A DNA stretch of 64,000 nucleotides from the NCBI GenBank assembly GCA_018398575.1, contig JAGTXZ010000010.1, positions 2,418,001-2,482,000 of the forward strand, read 5' to 3'. Position 1 is the first letter of the stretch. Every line of letters begins with the position of its first letter. A program made the position numbers and the translations under genes. Below, in pieces: positions 42,621-53,533 of the stretch. This DNA comes from Ampelomyces quisqualis. Taxonomy: Eukaryota > Ascomycota > Dothideomycetes > Pleosporales > Phaeosphaeriaceae. The notes beneath the pieces are model-generated. The model searched no databases. It saw nothing but the letters and a program-made list of their open reading frames with translations, and was not told the DNA's origin.

Positions 42621-43749
42621 TACCCCGACTTATGGCTCTGCGGGGATAGCATCTGGGGTAAGTTGTCTGCGGCTCGGGGATGTGTGCCTTTGGGACGGTG
42701 TGGTTCAATGATCAATCGCCGCGGCCGGGGGGGCGGAGAGATAGATTGCTGCGCGTTGGGGTAGTTGGCAGACAACTTGGTCAGAGACGCAGGGGAGGAA
42801 GTGTATCGCGTGCATAAAATGGTGCGTAGACTTGCGTTTGAGTGTAAGTTCGGACTTGTTGTGCATCCAGTCTTTTCGCGTTTTGCGAACCTGTTCAATT
42901 TCCTAGCACGCTTCATCGCTTCTTCACAGATCATCGAAGCTTGGGTGTTACTATGCGTTGATTTGGTCGTTGCGCCTTCTCACACACGAAGATAGCTCAG
43001 CGACGATCTTGCAGTATTCTTTCTAGATATTTCTTGTTCTTCGAAAGAATCGCAGCTCGTCAGCTCGGTCGGCAGGTGTAGTATGTTGATCGGGAACCTA
43101 GTTGAGGTGTGTTAGAGCCCTGCATCTGTATGTAGACATCTAATTCGCTGCCTCTTGGGCATTTGAACCAAGAAAGAAGTCGAATCTACACTTTCTTAAG
43201 CGGCTGTGCGATCAATCCACCCTGTCGCATATGCAGGTAAGACCGACAACGCCAAAATACGGTGGTCAGCCCGCATCCGTAGGTATACTTGCGAGCAGCA
43301 TATTTCGAGTTTTTTATCCCCGCCCAGTCTGAAATGCGGTATATATCTAGGTGTATTCACGCCTACCCTATCTCCTGGCTTCCAGTCATAGGCTAGTTAG
43401 CCTGTGTCACAATCCAGGAGGAAAAGTTGACGATTTTAGACTAGGATAGACCTCTAAATAGCCTGCAACTGTAGAGCAATTTCCACTTATAGTATAACTA
43501 TAATGACGGCTCCTAGATTGTTACTACTACAGTTATAGACCTAGCTATTTACCCTTAGCTACTTACTTCATATATCAGCCGTAATCGAGATCGGGATCTT
43601 CAAGTAGTACTTCCGACTCCCAGCGCTGGGTGGATGCATCAAGGACGATCTTTTTAGCAAGTAAACCACGTATTTCCCGACCACCTATTACTCCAACTTC
43701 GCATCTAGCGTCCAGGTCAATCTCAGCCCCGTTTTCCCAACCATGGACA
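42621..43749. other. Gene-poor region, partly AT-rich
   Basis: About 1.1 kb. The section near 43390-43570 has local TpA-rich sequence resembling mild RIP. No gene recognised; the tyrosinase relic begins at its right edge, and its 5' part may be decayed here. Confidence 0.45.
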
Positions 43750-44280
43750 GCGACATCAACTCCCCTTCCCCACTAGCATATCATACCCACTGCGCAAAAC
43801 GCAATCTAACAACCTACATTTCATAACCTTGGCTCACACTCACTAACCTCCCCAACATCGCCCTCGGCCCCGCTCTTAACCCCCTTCGCTCCTTCCAAAA
43901 ATCTTCTCTAGGGGCGTTTTGCTGACGGCTTGCTCGGTCTGCACGGCGCGGGGCACTGCGCGATGGGCCGCGACGCTTCGCGTGTTTACAGCAGTCCGAG
44001 TGATGCCGTGTCCTTTATGCATCATGTGATGCTAGATCAGGTGTGTTGGATTTGCCAGGCGGTGCATGAAGAGCAGGCAAGGGCAGTAGCAGGGACGGTG
44101 ACGGTATTTGAAAGGCCGCTGAGTTGGAACGTAACTGTGGAGGATGGGGCGAGGTTCGAGTTGTGTGGGGTGGGGGAAGAGGAAGAAATGCGAAGTTGTT
44201 GGCTACGTTGGGACGGGAGGTGTTTTGTTGTGTTTATGAGTAGGGTTATCGTTGATGGTAACGGAATTAATGTGGCTTGA
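43750..44280 (+). pseudogene. Tyrosinase (type-3 copper) gene relic
   Basis: From about 43790 a frame reads 'HCAKRNLTTYIS', a TAA stop, then 'PWLTLTNLPNIALGPALNPL' and 'RSFQ'. After a frame change near 43900 it continues 'GRFADGLLGLHGAGHCAMGR', 'SPSDAVSFMHHVMLDQVCWI' and 'AVAGTVTVFERP'. This is the order of the fungal tyrosinase domain from the second half through the CuB site. The CuB histidines ('GLHGAGH', 'FMHHVMLD') are kept, but the 'DPAF' part has changed and the CuA half is absent. The open part (43930-44280) has no ATG that would give a domain. A CTCTAG before 43912 could mimic an acceptor, so a heavily eroded spliced gene cannot be fully excluded. Confidence 0.65.
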
Positions 44281-44362
44281 GACTACTGGAATGCGATGTT
44301 ATCTACACTTCCTGGGATCTATCTTAAGAAACACGTTCTGCCCGTTGCATGGGGTTTGCGCT

Positions 44363-45043
44363 CTACCTGTTTCCCACGCTGTTCTGCTTAGGCAAGGTGC
44401 TTGGAAACCCCTCGGGAGTGGAAAGTTGATCCAAATAGTAGCCCACATCTCGCTGCCATTGCTCTCTGATCTCCTTCTTTTGGCCAAGTCGGCGGAGTAG
44501 GTCGTTTCGAAACCCTGGATGACGCTCCCAGATAGCATCCCACTCATCGCTCAGATCTCCAACATAGGAAATGAATCCGGCGTCGCCCCAGTATACTACC
44601 ATGACACTCAGATAAAGTGCAACAAGACCAGATTCTTCTGAAGCTTTCGAGCAGCAGTGTTCAATGGCTTTTGGTCCGACGCCGCACTTTGGCCTTGAAA
44701 CGTCACTGGGAAAGTAGATGCTGTGCAAGTTGCGAATTGCAAAGTTTTTGAACTCGACTGCATCGAGGTAGTCGGCCAAGACCCAGGCCTTTGCACTGTC
44801 ACGGACTTTCGAACTGTTCTTCAGGTTATCATGGTAGGAGTAACGACCGTAGTAGAGGAACTCGAAAAAGAGCTGGAATGTGTCTGGTTCGAAGTCTTGG
44901 ATTGTAACTTTGTTGTCAACGCTCTCTTTGAAGCTGTCAGGGCATGTCGCACGTTGAAAGTTGCCTGAAAAACGAGAGAGCAGGGCTTTTGGTACGCTCC
45001 AGGTGCCCTCGCCGCCAGAGGCGGAGACGATGATGACCTCCAT
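44363..45043 (-). CDS. BTB/POZ-domain protein
   Basis: 226 residues, single exon, starting 'MEVIIVSASGGEGTWSVPKA' at 45043. The BTB fold is visible over residues about 1-110: 'KALLSRFSGNFQRA' (dimer helix and S-x-F segment), 'KVTIQDFEPDTFQLFFEFLY', 'YGRYSY' and 'KAWVLADYLDAVEFKNFAI'. The rest is a helical fungal-specific extension. Such proteins are expanded in Pezizomycotina and act as protein-protein or Cullin-3 adaptors; the specific partner is unknown. The N terminus looks short: the first strand of a BTB domain usually lies further in, so a missing 5' exon is possible. It is separated by about 410 bp from the reductase gene on the same strand. Confidence 0.78.
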   Translation of the reverse strand: MEVIIVSASGGEGTWSVPKALLSRFSGNFQRATCPDSFKESVDNKVTIQDFEPDTFQLFFEFLYYGRYSYHDNLKNSSKVRDSAKAWVLADYLDAVEFKNFAIRNLHSIYFPSDVSRPKCGVGPKAIEHCCSKASEESGLVALYLSVMVVYWGDAGFISYVGDLSDEWDAIWERHPGFRNDLLRRLGQKKEIREQWQRDVGYYLDQLSTPEGFPSTLPKQNSVGNR

Positions 45044-45453
45044 GGCCGGACCTTGTAAGCTGCAGTAACGTCAATACGCACTCATTCTCAGCTATTTGAG
45101 TAGCCGTAAACCCACAGTTCCAAGATCTCGCCTCGTTTCACGGTCGTTGGAGCCATGCTGAATCAACGGACGAGCCAAATTTTGCGTTTGGTGGTAGCTT
45201 GCGTATGGACTTTGACAAGAAGGAAGTACGAAGCTGTGCCAAAAGCGGAGTGGTGTGTGCAGCAAATCGATGCAATCGAGGAATAAAAGTGAAAGTGGAC
45301 GCGAAAGTGACAATGAATGTTGGAAAGGTATAATATCGCCCAGGTGTGAGCTTAATATCTTGCAAAAGTCATGCGCTAGTGGAAATGTGAAGACATGTCT
45401 AGTCTGCTGATGAACGAGCTTCCTTGAGCTTTTTCTGACGCTTTTACCATGTC
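45044..45453. other. Intergenic region between two minus-strand genes
   Basis: 410 bases. Upstream region of the BTB gene and 3' flank of the reductase gene. No gene seen. Confidence 0.5.
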
Positions 45454-46579
45454 TCACCAATCCTTGCTCATATCCACAACAGTCTCCTCCAACCCATCCC
45501 ACCCACTTCTCTTGATCCAGCGCAACACCTCCTCCGCCCGCTCCATTGGCGGAACCGTCATGTCTTTACACAGTCCCTCAAAGTTATCCGGAAACTTCTT
45601 CTCGGGGTAATTTTTCCGATAAATCGCAAGCAAGTCGTTGAAATTGTACCGCCCGGCATACCCAAACAGGCGCTCACCATTCACTTCTGAATGTATAAGC
45701 GCGGAAATATGCAATAACGCATTGTCGCGGACTGAGATGAACCATTGCGGTGGAATCAATGCGGCGTAGGCTTCGAAGTTCTTACCTGTCCAGGGGGCGC
45801 GAGCCCAGTCGATGGTCGAAGGGTAACCTTGATGTGTGGGGACGAGGACGGGGCCGAGGTTTACGTTCGGAAGCTGGATGATGTTAAATCTGTAGATTAT
45901 GCCAGGATGACTGTGGGGACTCACGATGCTGTTCATGACCAAATCTGGCTTGTTGTCTTTCATCCACTGCCACATGGTCTTCTCGGAGTGGGCCTTCATC
46001 GCCGCGTAAACCAGGAAGCCTTTCGCGTGTGGCTCTGCGACTTTGGCCATCTCTGCCGCTGCGTCGTTGTAGGTATTTTCGTCGATCCTCAACTCCTCGT
46101 CGAGGCCAGGGTTTGAAAATGCCGCAGCAGTGGATGAAGAGGTGTTGACGAAGCGCTTGACGGATGGCGCTTTTGCACAAGATTTGAGGGCGTTGAGACC
46201 AGCGCGTTGACCGAGATCAAGTCCGACATCAAGGTCGGATACTGTACCTACAGGCGCGGCGAGGTGGATGAAGCCTTCGATGCCTTGATGGAGGTTAGTG
46301 ATGGTATTTTGTGAGACATTGGTCTGAGGATTCACCTTCGAGGATATTATCGTAGCATCCTCCGACAGTCATGTCGGGCACAGCAAGCAGCTCAAACTGC
46401 CTGTTCTTGTATTTCTCATCGAAGTACTCTTTCAACCACTTCGTCTTCTCAACATCTCGCACCGCGCCACGAACATTGTAACCTTGATCGAGCAACTGAT
46501 CAGCAACATGACTGCCTATGAATCCATTAATACCGGTTACGAATATGGTTGCACCGGGTTTGATCACGACAGTAGGCAT
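45454..46579 (-). CDS. NAD(P)-dependent epimerase/dihydroflavonol-reductase-like short-chain reductase
   Basis: Three exons: 46579-46336, 46283-45925, 45873-45454; introns of 52 and 51 bp; 340 residues. The N-terminal Rossmann motif is 'FVTGINGFIGSHV' (Gly16, Gly19, Gly22). 'GFIHLAAPVG' and 'VKRFVNTSSST' follow. The catalytic Tyr174 and Lys178 lie in 'YAAMKAHSEK'. These mark the extended SDR family related to aldehyde/methylglyoxal and dihydroflavonol reductases. Removing intron 2 restores 'MNSILPNVNLGPVL'; because that intron is 51 bp without a stop, an unspliced reading would look open but inserts foreign residues. Substrate unknown. The start is the ATG at 46579; an upstream in-frame Met gives an unconvincing leader. 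Confidence 0.88.
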
Positions 46580-49178
46580 TTTGGTAAGCTGTGTGGGCTC
46601 CAAAGTCAGGGGGCAGGGTCGTGATAAAGTAAGCAAAAAGGGGTAGAGACTTCAGTCGTACAAATGTGCGAGATTGGGGAGGCGAGTGTCGCAAACTGAA
46701 ATGAAACACGTCTGAGAAAGAGAGGTTGTGGACAAAAGTAGAGGGAGTAGACGCAGTGTAAATAGTCGGTGGTAGGTTGGTCAGACGCCGCACGTGCTGA
46801 CTTCAGTAAGACACATGCAGCATGCAGACACCCTTGTCGCGGATTTCGGTTGCATAAGGCCGTGAGACATGATCTATAGTAGCTGACGTACAGATTCGCT
46901 AACTCCTGTGGTACGCTCCCGATCGAGTAGTATGCAAAACATGTATTCATGCTTGGGACATTCAAGACCATTAACCATCGCAAAAGCGGACTGTGAATGA
47001 GGATCCAATCAGAGACTCACATTTTAACGTAGAGTGCCATGTTCTTTCCCTTTTGTAATGTGCTTGTGATAAAGAGCATTTGTGAAAGATCGTGCCGTCG
47101 CGCGACTTATAATTGCAGACATGCGTTGAAAAGCGGGCAGGACAGCATCCACAAAATGTTGAAAAAACTTCAACCCTAATTATCAATACAAGCTATAGTT
47201 GTATCTTCAGAACCGCGTTGCACACGGAGTAACACTCCACTAGTTACACCAGCCCCCACGTAGTCTCAGTAAGAACCAAGTATCTGATATCCAGAACGTC
47301 CAAACTACATGGAACTGCACAAAACACAAATGCTATCAACAAGACAGACAGTTACTACTCGAGACTTTAAAGAACTTTCGAATTCACCAGACTTTACAAG
47401 AAATGAACATACTCACTGTTCGCTCCTGGCATCATATTGATGAGTTAAAAAAAAGCAAGTGGGCGCCAGTAATGCTTCCCCATGCACCCCCCAAAATGAG
47501 AAGGAACCAGACTTCCTAAGAAAAATCCCAACAAACACCCACTGCATTTCTTCATCTTGATTGCCGTGAAAACGACGCGACAAAAACACATCGCCAAGGT
47601 TTCCCAAACAGCAGCCGTATCCAGCGACCTTTTCGATTCCTCTCACAACGTCCAAAAGACGTTGAATTTCTAGCAAGTCCTCGGAAAGAAATGGCTGTAG
47701 CAGCTATATCAATGCCGGGAGTTTGATCAAGGCACACATGAAGGCTGGGACCTCGATCAGCGAGTGCCGTGAAGATGACAACGTCGACGACAACGAGGGT
47801 TTGCCGTGTTGAGTTTGCGCTTTGAAGGAGCCGGGGAGTTGGGGTCGAGCTTCTTGATTGTCAAAGTCATCTTGTGCTTCTCGGTGGGCATTGTGGTTTG
47901 ACTTGAGGTCGTTAAATGGTGGGCGGTAGGTCTTGTGCTTTTTTTCGCGCGCTGGGTCATGGGCGTCCAAGTCTAGTTCCTGGACGTCTGTGTAGTTGGA
48001 GAGGGTCTTCTTCAGCAACAGCGTCGTTGGCAGCTGGGATACTGGGAATCTTGGCGATGTAATTGGCGTCTACTTGCTCCAGGGTCTTCGCCCTGCAAGG
48101 GCGTAGGTGAGCCTGATGTTGCGGGGAGGAGTTTGGCTGGCGTGTCGGATGGAAAATGTACGTTTGCAGCGCTGGGGATGGCGTCTTTTGTGCGTGACAA
48201 CTCGGTTGTCTGCTTCTGCGCGGGCGTCTTGGTCCGGGTCCCAGCCTCCAGCCTTCATAATACGATTCGTCTTGTGAATGGAAAGTTCTGCCTCAGTCAT
48301 CTCGATGAGATCGTCGACCTGCTCGTTTGGAAAGCTAGAGACGCGACGAAGACGGCGTGTATTTTGGCGGGAAGCTAGACCAGCCAATGCCGCCTGTAAA
48401 GGAAGAGGCATAGGTCACAATTCGACGGGTTTGCTTCCTCGATACGCTCCGCTGCGACAGCTCTCAAGCCTCCAAAGTTGGAAATGAAGTAGTAGCTCTA
48501 GTCGGCGTCAGTGATTGGGTCCGATTTTCGAGCGCAGAACATGATGAGATTGCTTATCCCGTCTTTTCCCAAGCCAGTAGTGCGCCAGAAATTCAACATT
48601 TGCACCAGGATGTGTGCTTCTTAGACAAGGCGCGCGCCAGACATACAATCCTGCATGCGAAATTTTCAAATAGAGCAGAACAAGCGTTGGTGGGTAGTTC
48701 CATTCGATAACCGAGGAAGATGCGTAGAAGGAGATGAAGATAAAAGGTCCAAAGGGTCGAATTTTGTAGAGGATTCATACTTGTGCAGACGAAGAAGCAA
48801 AGTCCATCAAACATGAGCTTGTCCTTCAAAGTCTTGAGAATCGGGGCAGGGTCTTCGATAAAGTGGGTGATGGAGGTTTAGGGGATGCTGATGTCGAGAA
48901 GACGTACAACGTGTGGAGAGCGGGGGAAGAGGACTTGGCGGCGGTGGCTGTAGGATTCGGGTTGAAGTCGGAAATTGTGTGGAGAACGATTTCGATGGAT
49001 TTGGAACATTAGAAGCGAGAAGAGCGTTTCCCCACACATGGACTTCCGAGGTGGTATTTTGAGAATGTCTTGGGGAATCTGCATGAGGAGAAAAATACTC
49101 TGTAGGCTCCGAGCGAGTACTTGTTATTCGAGAGCGGTGAACAACGCTAATTGCTCGTCACGCGCTGATATGGTTGAT
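46580..49178. other. 2.6 kb without a confident gene
   Basis: It contains the upstream region of the reductase gene, one doubtful minus-strand locus (47757-48411, listed separately) and otherwise short frames. The 49.0-49.18 kb end is the 3' flank of the FAD oxidase gene. Confidence 0.45.
47757..48411 (-). pseudogene. Possible gene or relic of unknown function
   Basis: The minus strand from 48411 reads 'MPLPLQAALAGLASRQNTRR', 'EQVDDLIEMTEAELSIHKTN' and 'MKAGGWDPDQDARAEADNR'. After that, protein-like text jumps between frames ('SAANVHFPSDTPAKLL', 'YIAKIPSIPAANDAV', 'DVQELDLDAHDPAREKKHK'). No canonical introns join these well. It may be a small Arg/Asp-rich protein with unrecognised introns, or a frameshifted relic. 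No family recognised. Confidence 0.35.
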
Positions 49179-50631
49179 TTACAATTTGCCCTTACTCTTG
49201 GCCATCTCCTCCATGAGGACCATCCCAACTGGCCCACCCCTACTACCATCCCCAGCCCACTCCTCCTCTGGCACCCTTTCCCTCGGCCACTCCCACCTCC
49301 CCCTGAAATCCTCCGGCGTGCGGCCCTCGACGCATTCTAGTATACTATCGCCAATGATAGGCAAGAACTTGAATCCGTGGCCTGAACCACCTGTTGCGAC
49401 AAACAAGCCCTTGTACGTCGGGTGGTACGAGATGAGGAAATCGCCATTCCGGGTATCCGTGTACCAGCAGATTTTGGACTTGGTAAATGGCCGCGATGGC
49501 GTGGCAAGAGAGGGATGGATCGAGGCGAGGAAATCGCGGCATTGTTTCCGGCCTTCGTGCGGGATGTGTTGGGATGGGTCGTCAACGTGTGTGTACGGTA
49601 ATGATATCGTGATTGTAGCGTCTGGGTTGTCGGATTCTGGATGTGGGATGGTGGTAGGATTACTATAGCCGTGACCATGGCGGGCGACTTTGAGTAATCC
49701 TTGTGAAGGCGGGATCATAAACAGGCCGTGAGAGAGATTGAGGATTGTGGGACGCTTGGACAGTGCTGCTTCTTCCGTGGTGGAGATGGGCATGTAGCAG
49801 AGCACTTGGCCGGTTGCCTTGCATATTCCGCGGAGATCGATGAGGGAGGCTGTCCATGCACCGGCGGCTAGTACCGTAAGATCCGCCTTCAGTTCGCGCG
49901 ATTCGGTCAATCGAACGCCCGATACTGTATTGGTCTGGTAGTTGATGAGAACCTTCTTTACCCTTGCTTGGACGAAGTGAACTCTCCCAAGCGATTCCAC
50001 TTTTTCTCGCAACCACATCATCGCGCCTTCAGCATTTGCCCATCCTGAGCTCCAGTTCACATAGCCTGTGGAGCCACTGCCCCACTCATCCTTTCCTTCC
50101 AGCCCAGACACTCTTCTGATATCTTCGGGCGATTTCAAAACCTCGGTTTTGTCGGTGCCAATCGCGTTGACGTTGGCGAGAGATTCCGAGACGTATTTCT
50201 GCTCGGGGCCCCATGCCGTGACTGCCAATCCAGTCTGATGGTAGTGTTCGGGCGCGAAGTCAGTTCTCCAGCGCTTCTGCGCAATAGTAGCGAGGCGTGT
50301 GTATGGTGCGGCGGCGTAGTCGGGTCGAATTATGCGGGAGGTATCGATCTGTGCGAGGGATTGAGCTCATGATGGTGAGCGAGTTTGATCGCGTGTGCTT
50401 GCTGAGGCTGCATTATGTTGAATGGAGCGTGTTGAAGCCCAGCACGGTACGAATCTCAAGACTTACGCTGGAGCCATCTGGAGTGGGAAATGGCTGGCGA
50501 TCTACAACAGTAATTGTGGTGTCGTTGTATCGAGAGTTCCTGCATAGTGCCCAAGCTGTCGATAAGCCGAAAGCACCGCTGCCGACGATTAGAATGGATG
50601 AGGGTATCTGAGACGACGGCGATGATGCCAT
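49179..50631 (-). CDS. FAD-dependent amine oxidase, sarcosine/fructosyl-amino-acid-oxidase type
   Basis: Two exons, 50631-50467 and 50348-49179, with a 118-bp intron (GTAAGT...CACAG); 444 residues. The dinucleotide motif is 'ILIVGSGAFGLSTA' (Gly17, 19, 22), and 'ITVVDRQPFP' ends the first Rossmann unit. The spliced join gives 'DGSS-IDTSRIIRPDYA', as in this family. 'LTVLAAGAWTASLIDL' and the C-terminal 'KICWYTDTRNGDFLISYHP' and 'GGSGHGFKFLPIIGD' follow. The Cys of 'KICW' aligns with the Cys that binds FAD covalently in fungal amadoriases. Such enzymes oxidise N-substituted amino acids to aldehyde/imine and hydrogen peroxide, usually in peroxisomes. The C terminus 'SKGKL' is a weak variant of the SKL peroxisomal signal. 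Divergent from the OMS1-like gene. Confidence 0.88.
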
Positions 50632-50942
50632 GGCTCGCACAGAGAAACAACACACAGGCTGCGAGACGTGCACAGGAATGACGAGGGAAAAGTCCACGGA
50701 CCTACCGACGTGGAAAATGTTAACTCCAGCGGGCCGATGTCGTTCTCAAGGCGCGTCGGCTGGGCACGGTTCAGAGCCTCGTGGGCATGCAGCGAGCAAG
50801 GACGCGTTCCGATGGCTCGGGTCGTTTAAGTACGGAGTAGGCGGAACATTTTTGCGCGAGGCGCTGCGAGTGATCATGACAACCTCACCAATTCAGTCGC
50901 AGCGCCTCTCCACCCGCCCCAAAATTGCTCCATCGCAACCTC
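50632..50942. promoter_or_regulatory. Shared upstream region of FAD oxidase and OMS1-like gene
   Basis: 311 bp between the divergent starts. An ATG at 50876 lies 67 bp before the chosen OMS1-like start, in another frame, and opens 61 codons that run past that start to 51061. This could be an overlapping upstream ORF that reduces translation, or a sign that the true 5' end is spliced. Confidence 0.45.
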
Positions 50943-52055
50943 ATGGCGAAAATACCAAAGCCTCCGAGGTTACTACCTACGAAACGCACATTGCCAACGC
51001 ACTCTCCACTCCCACTGCACAGGCAAAAGCCGCAAAAGCCCAAAAGCCAATTCGCGGCTGAGCCATTACTACAAACGCCCGAGGGTACACCGCGAGAGAA
51101 CTGGCAAAGGGTGTGGTCGGAACGGCCGAAATTGTCAGATCTGCCAAGGTTGTCGGACGAGGAGCTCAAGTCAGCAGAACACCAGGCGAAGCTTCGGAGA
51201 TGGCGACAGTGGCCCATGTTTGGTATCGGCATGATGGCATTCGGGCTGGGCACGTACGGCTCTATGCTGTACGTGTCTCTGACAAACGATGTGGAGCACA
51301 AGGAACTACCAGCAGATCTGTCAGATCGCTTCGACAAGGAAGCAGAGGGTTACGACGAGAAGGTCGACCTTGCGGAAACTCTCCTCTTCCTCACATCGAA
51401 GCGCAAGAAGCTCACAGCACAGGCAAAAGGGCATGTACTGGAAGTAGCGGTTGGGACGGGCAGGAACATAGCGTACTACAAGACAAAGCAGTGTGCGACG
51501 GTGACACTGCTCGACTCGAGTGGACCGATGCTCGCGGTTGCGAAGCGGAAGTGGGTCGACACGCACAAGGAGTACTTCAGTCGCGTCTCCTTCAAGCAGC
51601 AGTCCGGTCTGGATCCGATGGTTCCGCCGTATGGGGCGCAAGACGGTTACGACACAGTGATACAGACCATGGGTCTTTGTTCAACGCCAGAGCCGGTGAA
51701 GCTCCTGCAGAACATGGAGGCATGTACAAACGAAAGCGGGCGAATCCTTCTGCTGGAGCACGGCAAGTCGCATTACGACTGGCTCAACGACTTGCTCGAT
51801 AAGACGGCGCCTGCACATGCTGACGAACATGGCTGCTGGTGGAACAAAGACATTGGCAAGATCGTGGAAGAGAGCGGACTGGAAGTGGTTAAGATGCAGC
51901 GCTACAACTTCGGCACCACTTGGTGGCTCGAGTTGAAGCCGCGGAAAGGCATGCGGAAGGGGGTTGCCGGTAAGGTTGCTGAAGAAGAAGCGCCCGTTGC
52001 GCAGGGCGAACCGCGGGTTACACAGAAGGCGTCGTGGTCGCCATGGCGATGGTGA
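50943..52055 (+). CDS. OMS1-like mitochondrial membrane-anchored methyltransferase
   Basis: 370 residues, single exon from the ATG at 50943. The N terminus is basic and Pro-rich ('MAKIPKPPRLLPTKRTL'), plausible for mitochondrial import. One membrane segment lies at about 91-113 ('MFGIGMMAFGLGTYGSML'). A class-I SAM methyltransferase domain follows: motif I 'VLEVAVGTGRN' (165-175), 'VTLLDSSGPMLAVAKRKW', 'YDTVIQTMGLCSTPEP' and 'GRILLLEHGKS'. This layout matches yeast Oms1, an inner-membrane protein with a methyltransferase fold linked to oxidative phosphorylation; the substrate is unknown. The C-terminal tail is Arg/Lys/Glu-rich. The start is uncertain because of the overlapping upstream ATG. 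Confidence 0.82.
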   Translation: MAKIPKPPRLLPTKRTLPTHSPLPLHRQKPQKPKSQFAAEPLLQTPEGTPRENWQRVWSERPKLSDLPRLSDEELKSAEHQAKLRRWRQWPMFGIGMMAFGLGTYGSMLYVSLTNDVEHKELPADLSDRFDKEAEGYDEKVDLAETLLFLTSKRKKLTAQAKGHVLEVAVGTGRNIAYYKTKQCATVTLLDSSGPMLAVAKRKWVDTHKEYFSRVSFKQQSGLDPMVPPYGAQDGYDTVIQTMGLCSTPEPVKLLQNMEACTNESGRILLLEHGKSHYDWLNDLLDKTAPAHADEHGCWWNKDIGKIVEESGLEVVKMQRYNFGTTWWLELKPRKGMRKGVAGKVAEEEAPVAQGEPRVTQKASWSPWRW

Positions 52056-53533
52056 AGCGCAGTGTCACCTTGTCCCATGCACAACTCTAGCTTGCTGCCG
52101 TGCGCCGCAATCAGCAAGGCAGAAGACAAACAATGAAAGGTCAAGTTGGCTCGATTATTAGCGTGCAGGCTCATGGCGACGTCAGGTTGATGTGTGGACG
52201 ACTTGTTGAAGGAGGGGGTTGGCCCGATTCGGCTGATCCCCAGATGCGGGAGACGGGTTGGGACCTCCACAGAAGGTGAAGCGAGACGCATGGCCAGGAT
52301 TGCGGAGCGTTCTAAGCAGGCCGACTAAACTTTCAGAGATTCTGCCATGGCGCCCTCGCCTAGGCTGAGCAGTGGTCGAGAGGCATTCTCACATGTCGAA
52401 CGATGAGCGCACCGACGGTACTGGCGCCGAGCTCACCGCTGGCATGCAGGGCATGATTCGCAGTGCATCGGGGGCGGGCAGTTGCCTGAGGGCCAGCAAA
52501 CACGAACCTCACCGTCTCTCTGGCCGCTTCCTCGTTGACGCCTGGCTTTCGTCTGGGGAAGACGGAGTGCTTCCGCTGGAGGGTTCAGGAGTCCAGGTGC
52601 GAGACCTGCCTGCGCCCCACAAACAAGTGACGCTTGCACCTGTCCTAGTTGGGGAAGGTCGCCTGGCATGCCGCAGCCGCAGTGGTGTTGCACATGGGAA
52701 GCACATTGGCGTGCGATGCCGTGGCCCTGTCGCCTGGCGAATGCCGGACAAAGAAAAAAGAGCAAAAAAAAAAAAGACTATGTAGACAGTGCATGGATGC
52801 TCACCGCCCCAGGTCGGCCCTTGCAGGCGTTGAGGCTAAATCCACTTTTGCGCCTAGGCGAAACAGGCAGACAGGGGCGACGTGCACGCTGGAGCAAGAT
52901 GATATGCACGCGGCTTCAGATGACGGAACTCGTCCAGCCACTCGCAACGCTTGTACGGAGTAACTGTATGTATGCCCGTTGGGGCGACGGAAGGCGGTCA
53001 GCTCGACGATGCCGCAGATGGGGAGAAGGAGTTGGATGAACGTCCCGAACATCTGACGTACCCCTACACATTCACTCTGTCTGTGCACCGTCGTGTCTAG
53101 CCAGGCCCTACTATTAGTTGGGCTTCTTCACCACGGGCTCCACCTCGGCGCCGTTGCCTCCCCCATCGCATCGCATCGCCTCCCCCCTCCTCTGCACTCT
53201 TGCACTGCTCTGTTGTCCTTGTCGTGGTTCCGCAGCTGTCTCCATAGCCGCCATCACCAGGCTCCAGTCTTGAGGCGGCCACGGACTCGTTACCTATTCT
53301 CGTTTCGACAGCTCATCGTTTGCTGCCAACAAACGTCGCACACAACACCTTGCATACAGTGCATCCGGTACATATTTGGGTACTGCCTGCACCATCACTG
53401 CGCCAGGTGCATTCCGGGTCCCATTGTCGACCCTGGCATCTCACGCATCCCATATCTCCTGCCCATCTCCCTGTTGCCATCCAGCGCGCGTCTGTCTCTC
53501 CCGCCCTCTCCACGCCCACGTTGGTTCGACGCG
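52056..53533. other. Intergenic region, about 1.5 kb
   Basis: It includes a short adenine run near 52755-52775 and a long CT/CA-rich stretch before 53534 that is probably the promoter and leader of the GDS1-like gene. Several overlapping frames are open for 60-140 codons, but none has protein character. Confidence 0.5.

Noticed and set aside
44608..44968. Short frames overlapping the BTB gene
   Set aside because: Shadows of the BTB reading frame.
53093..53533. N-terminal extension of the GDS1-like frame
   Set aside because: Open but His/Cys/Ser-rich pyrimidine leader without protein character; the ATG at 53534 gives a normal basic N terminus.
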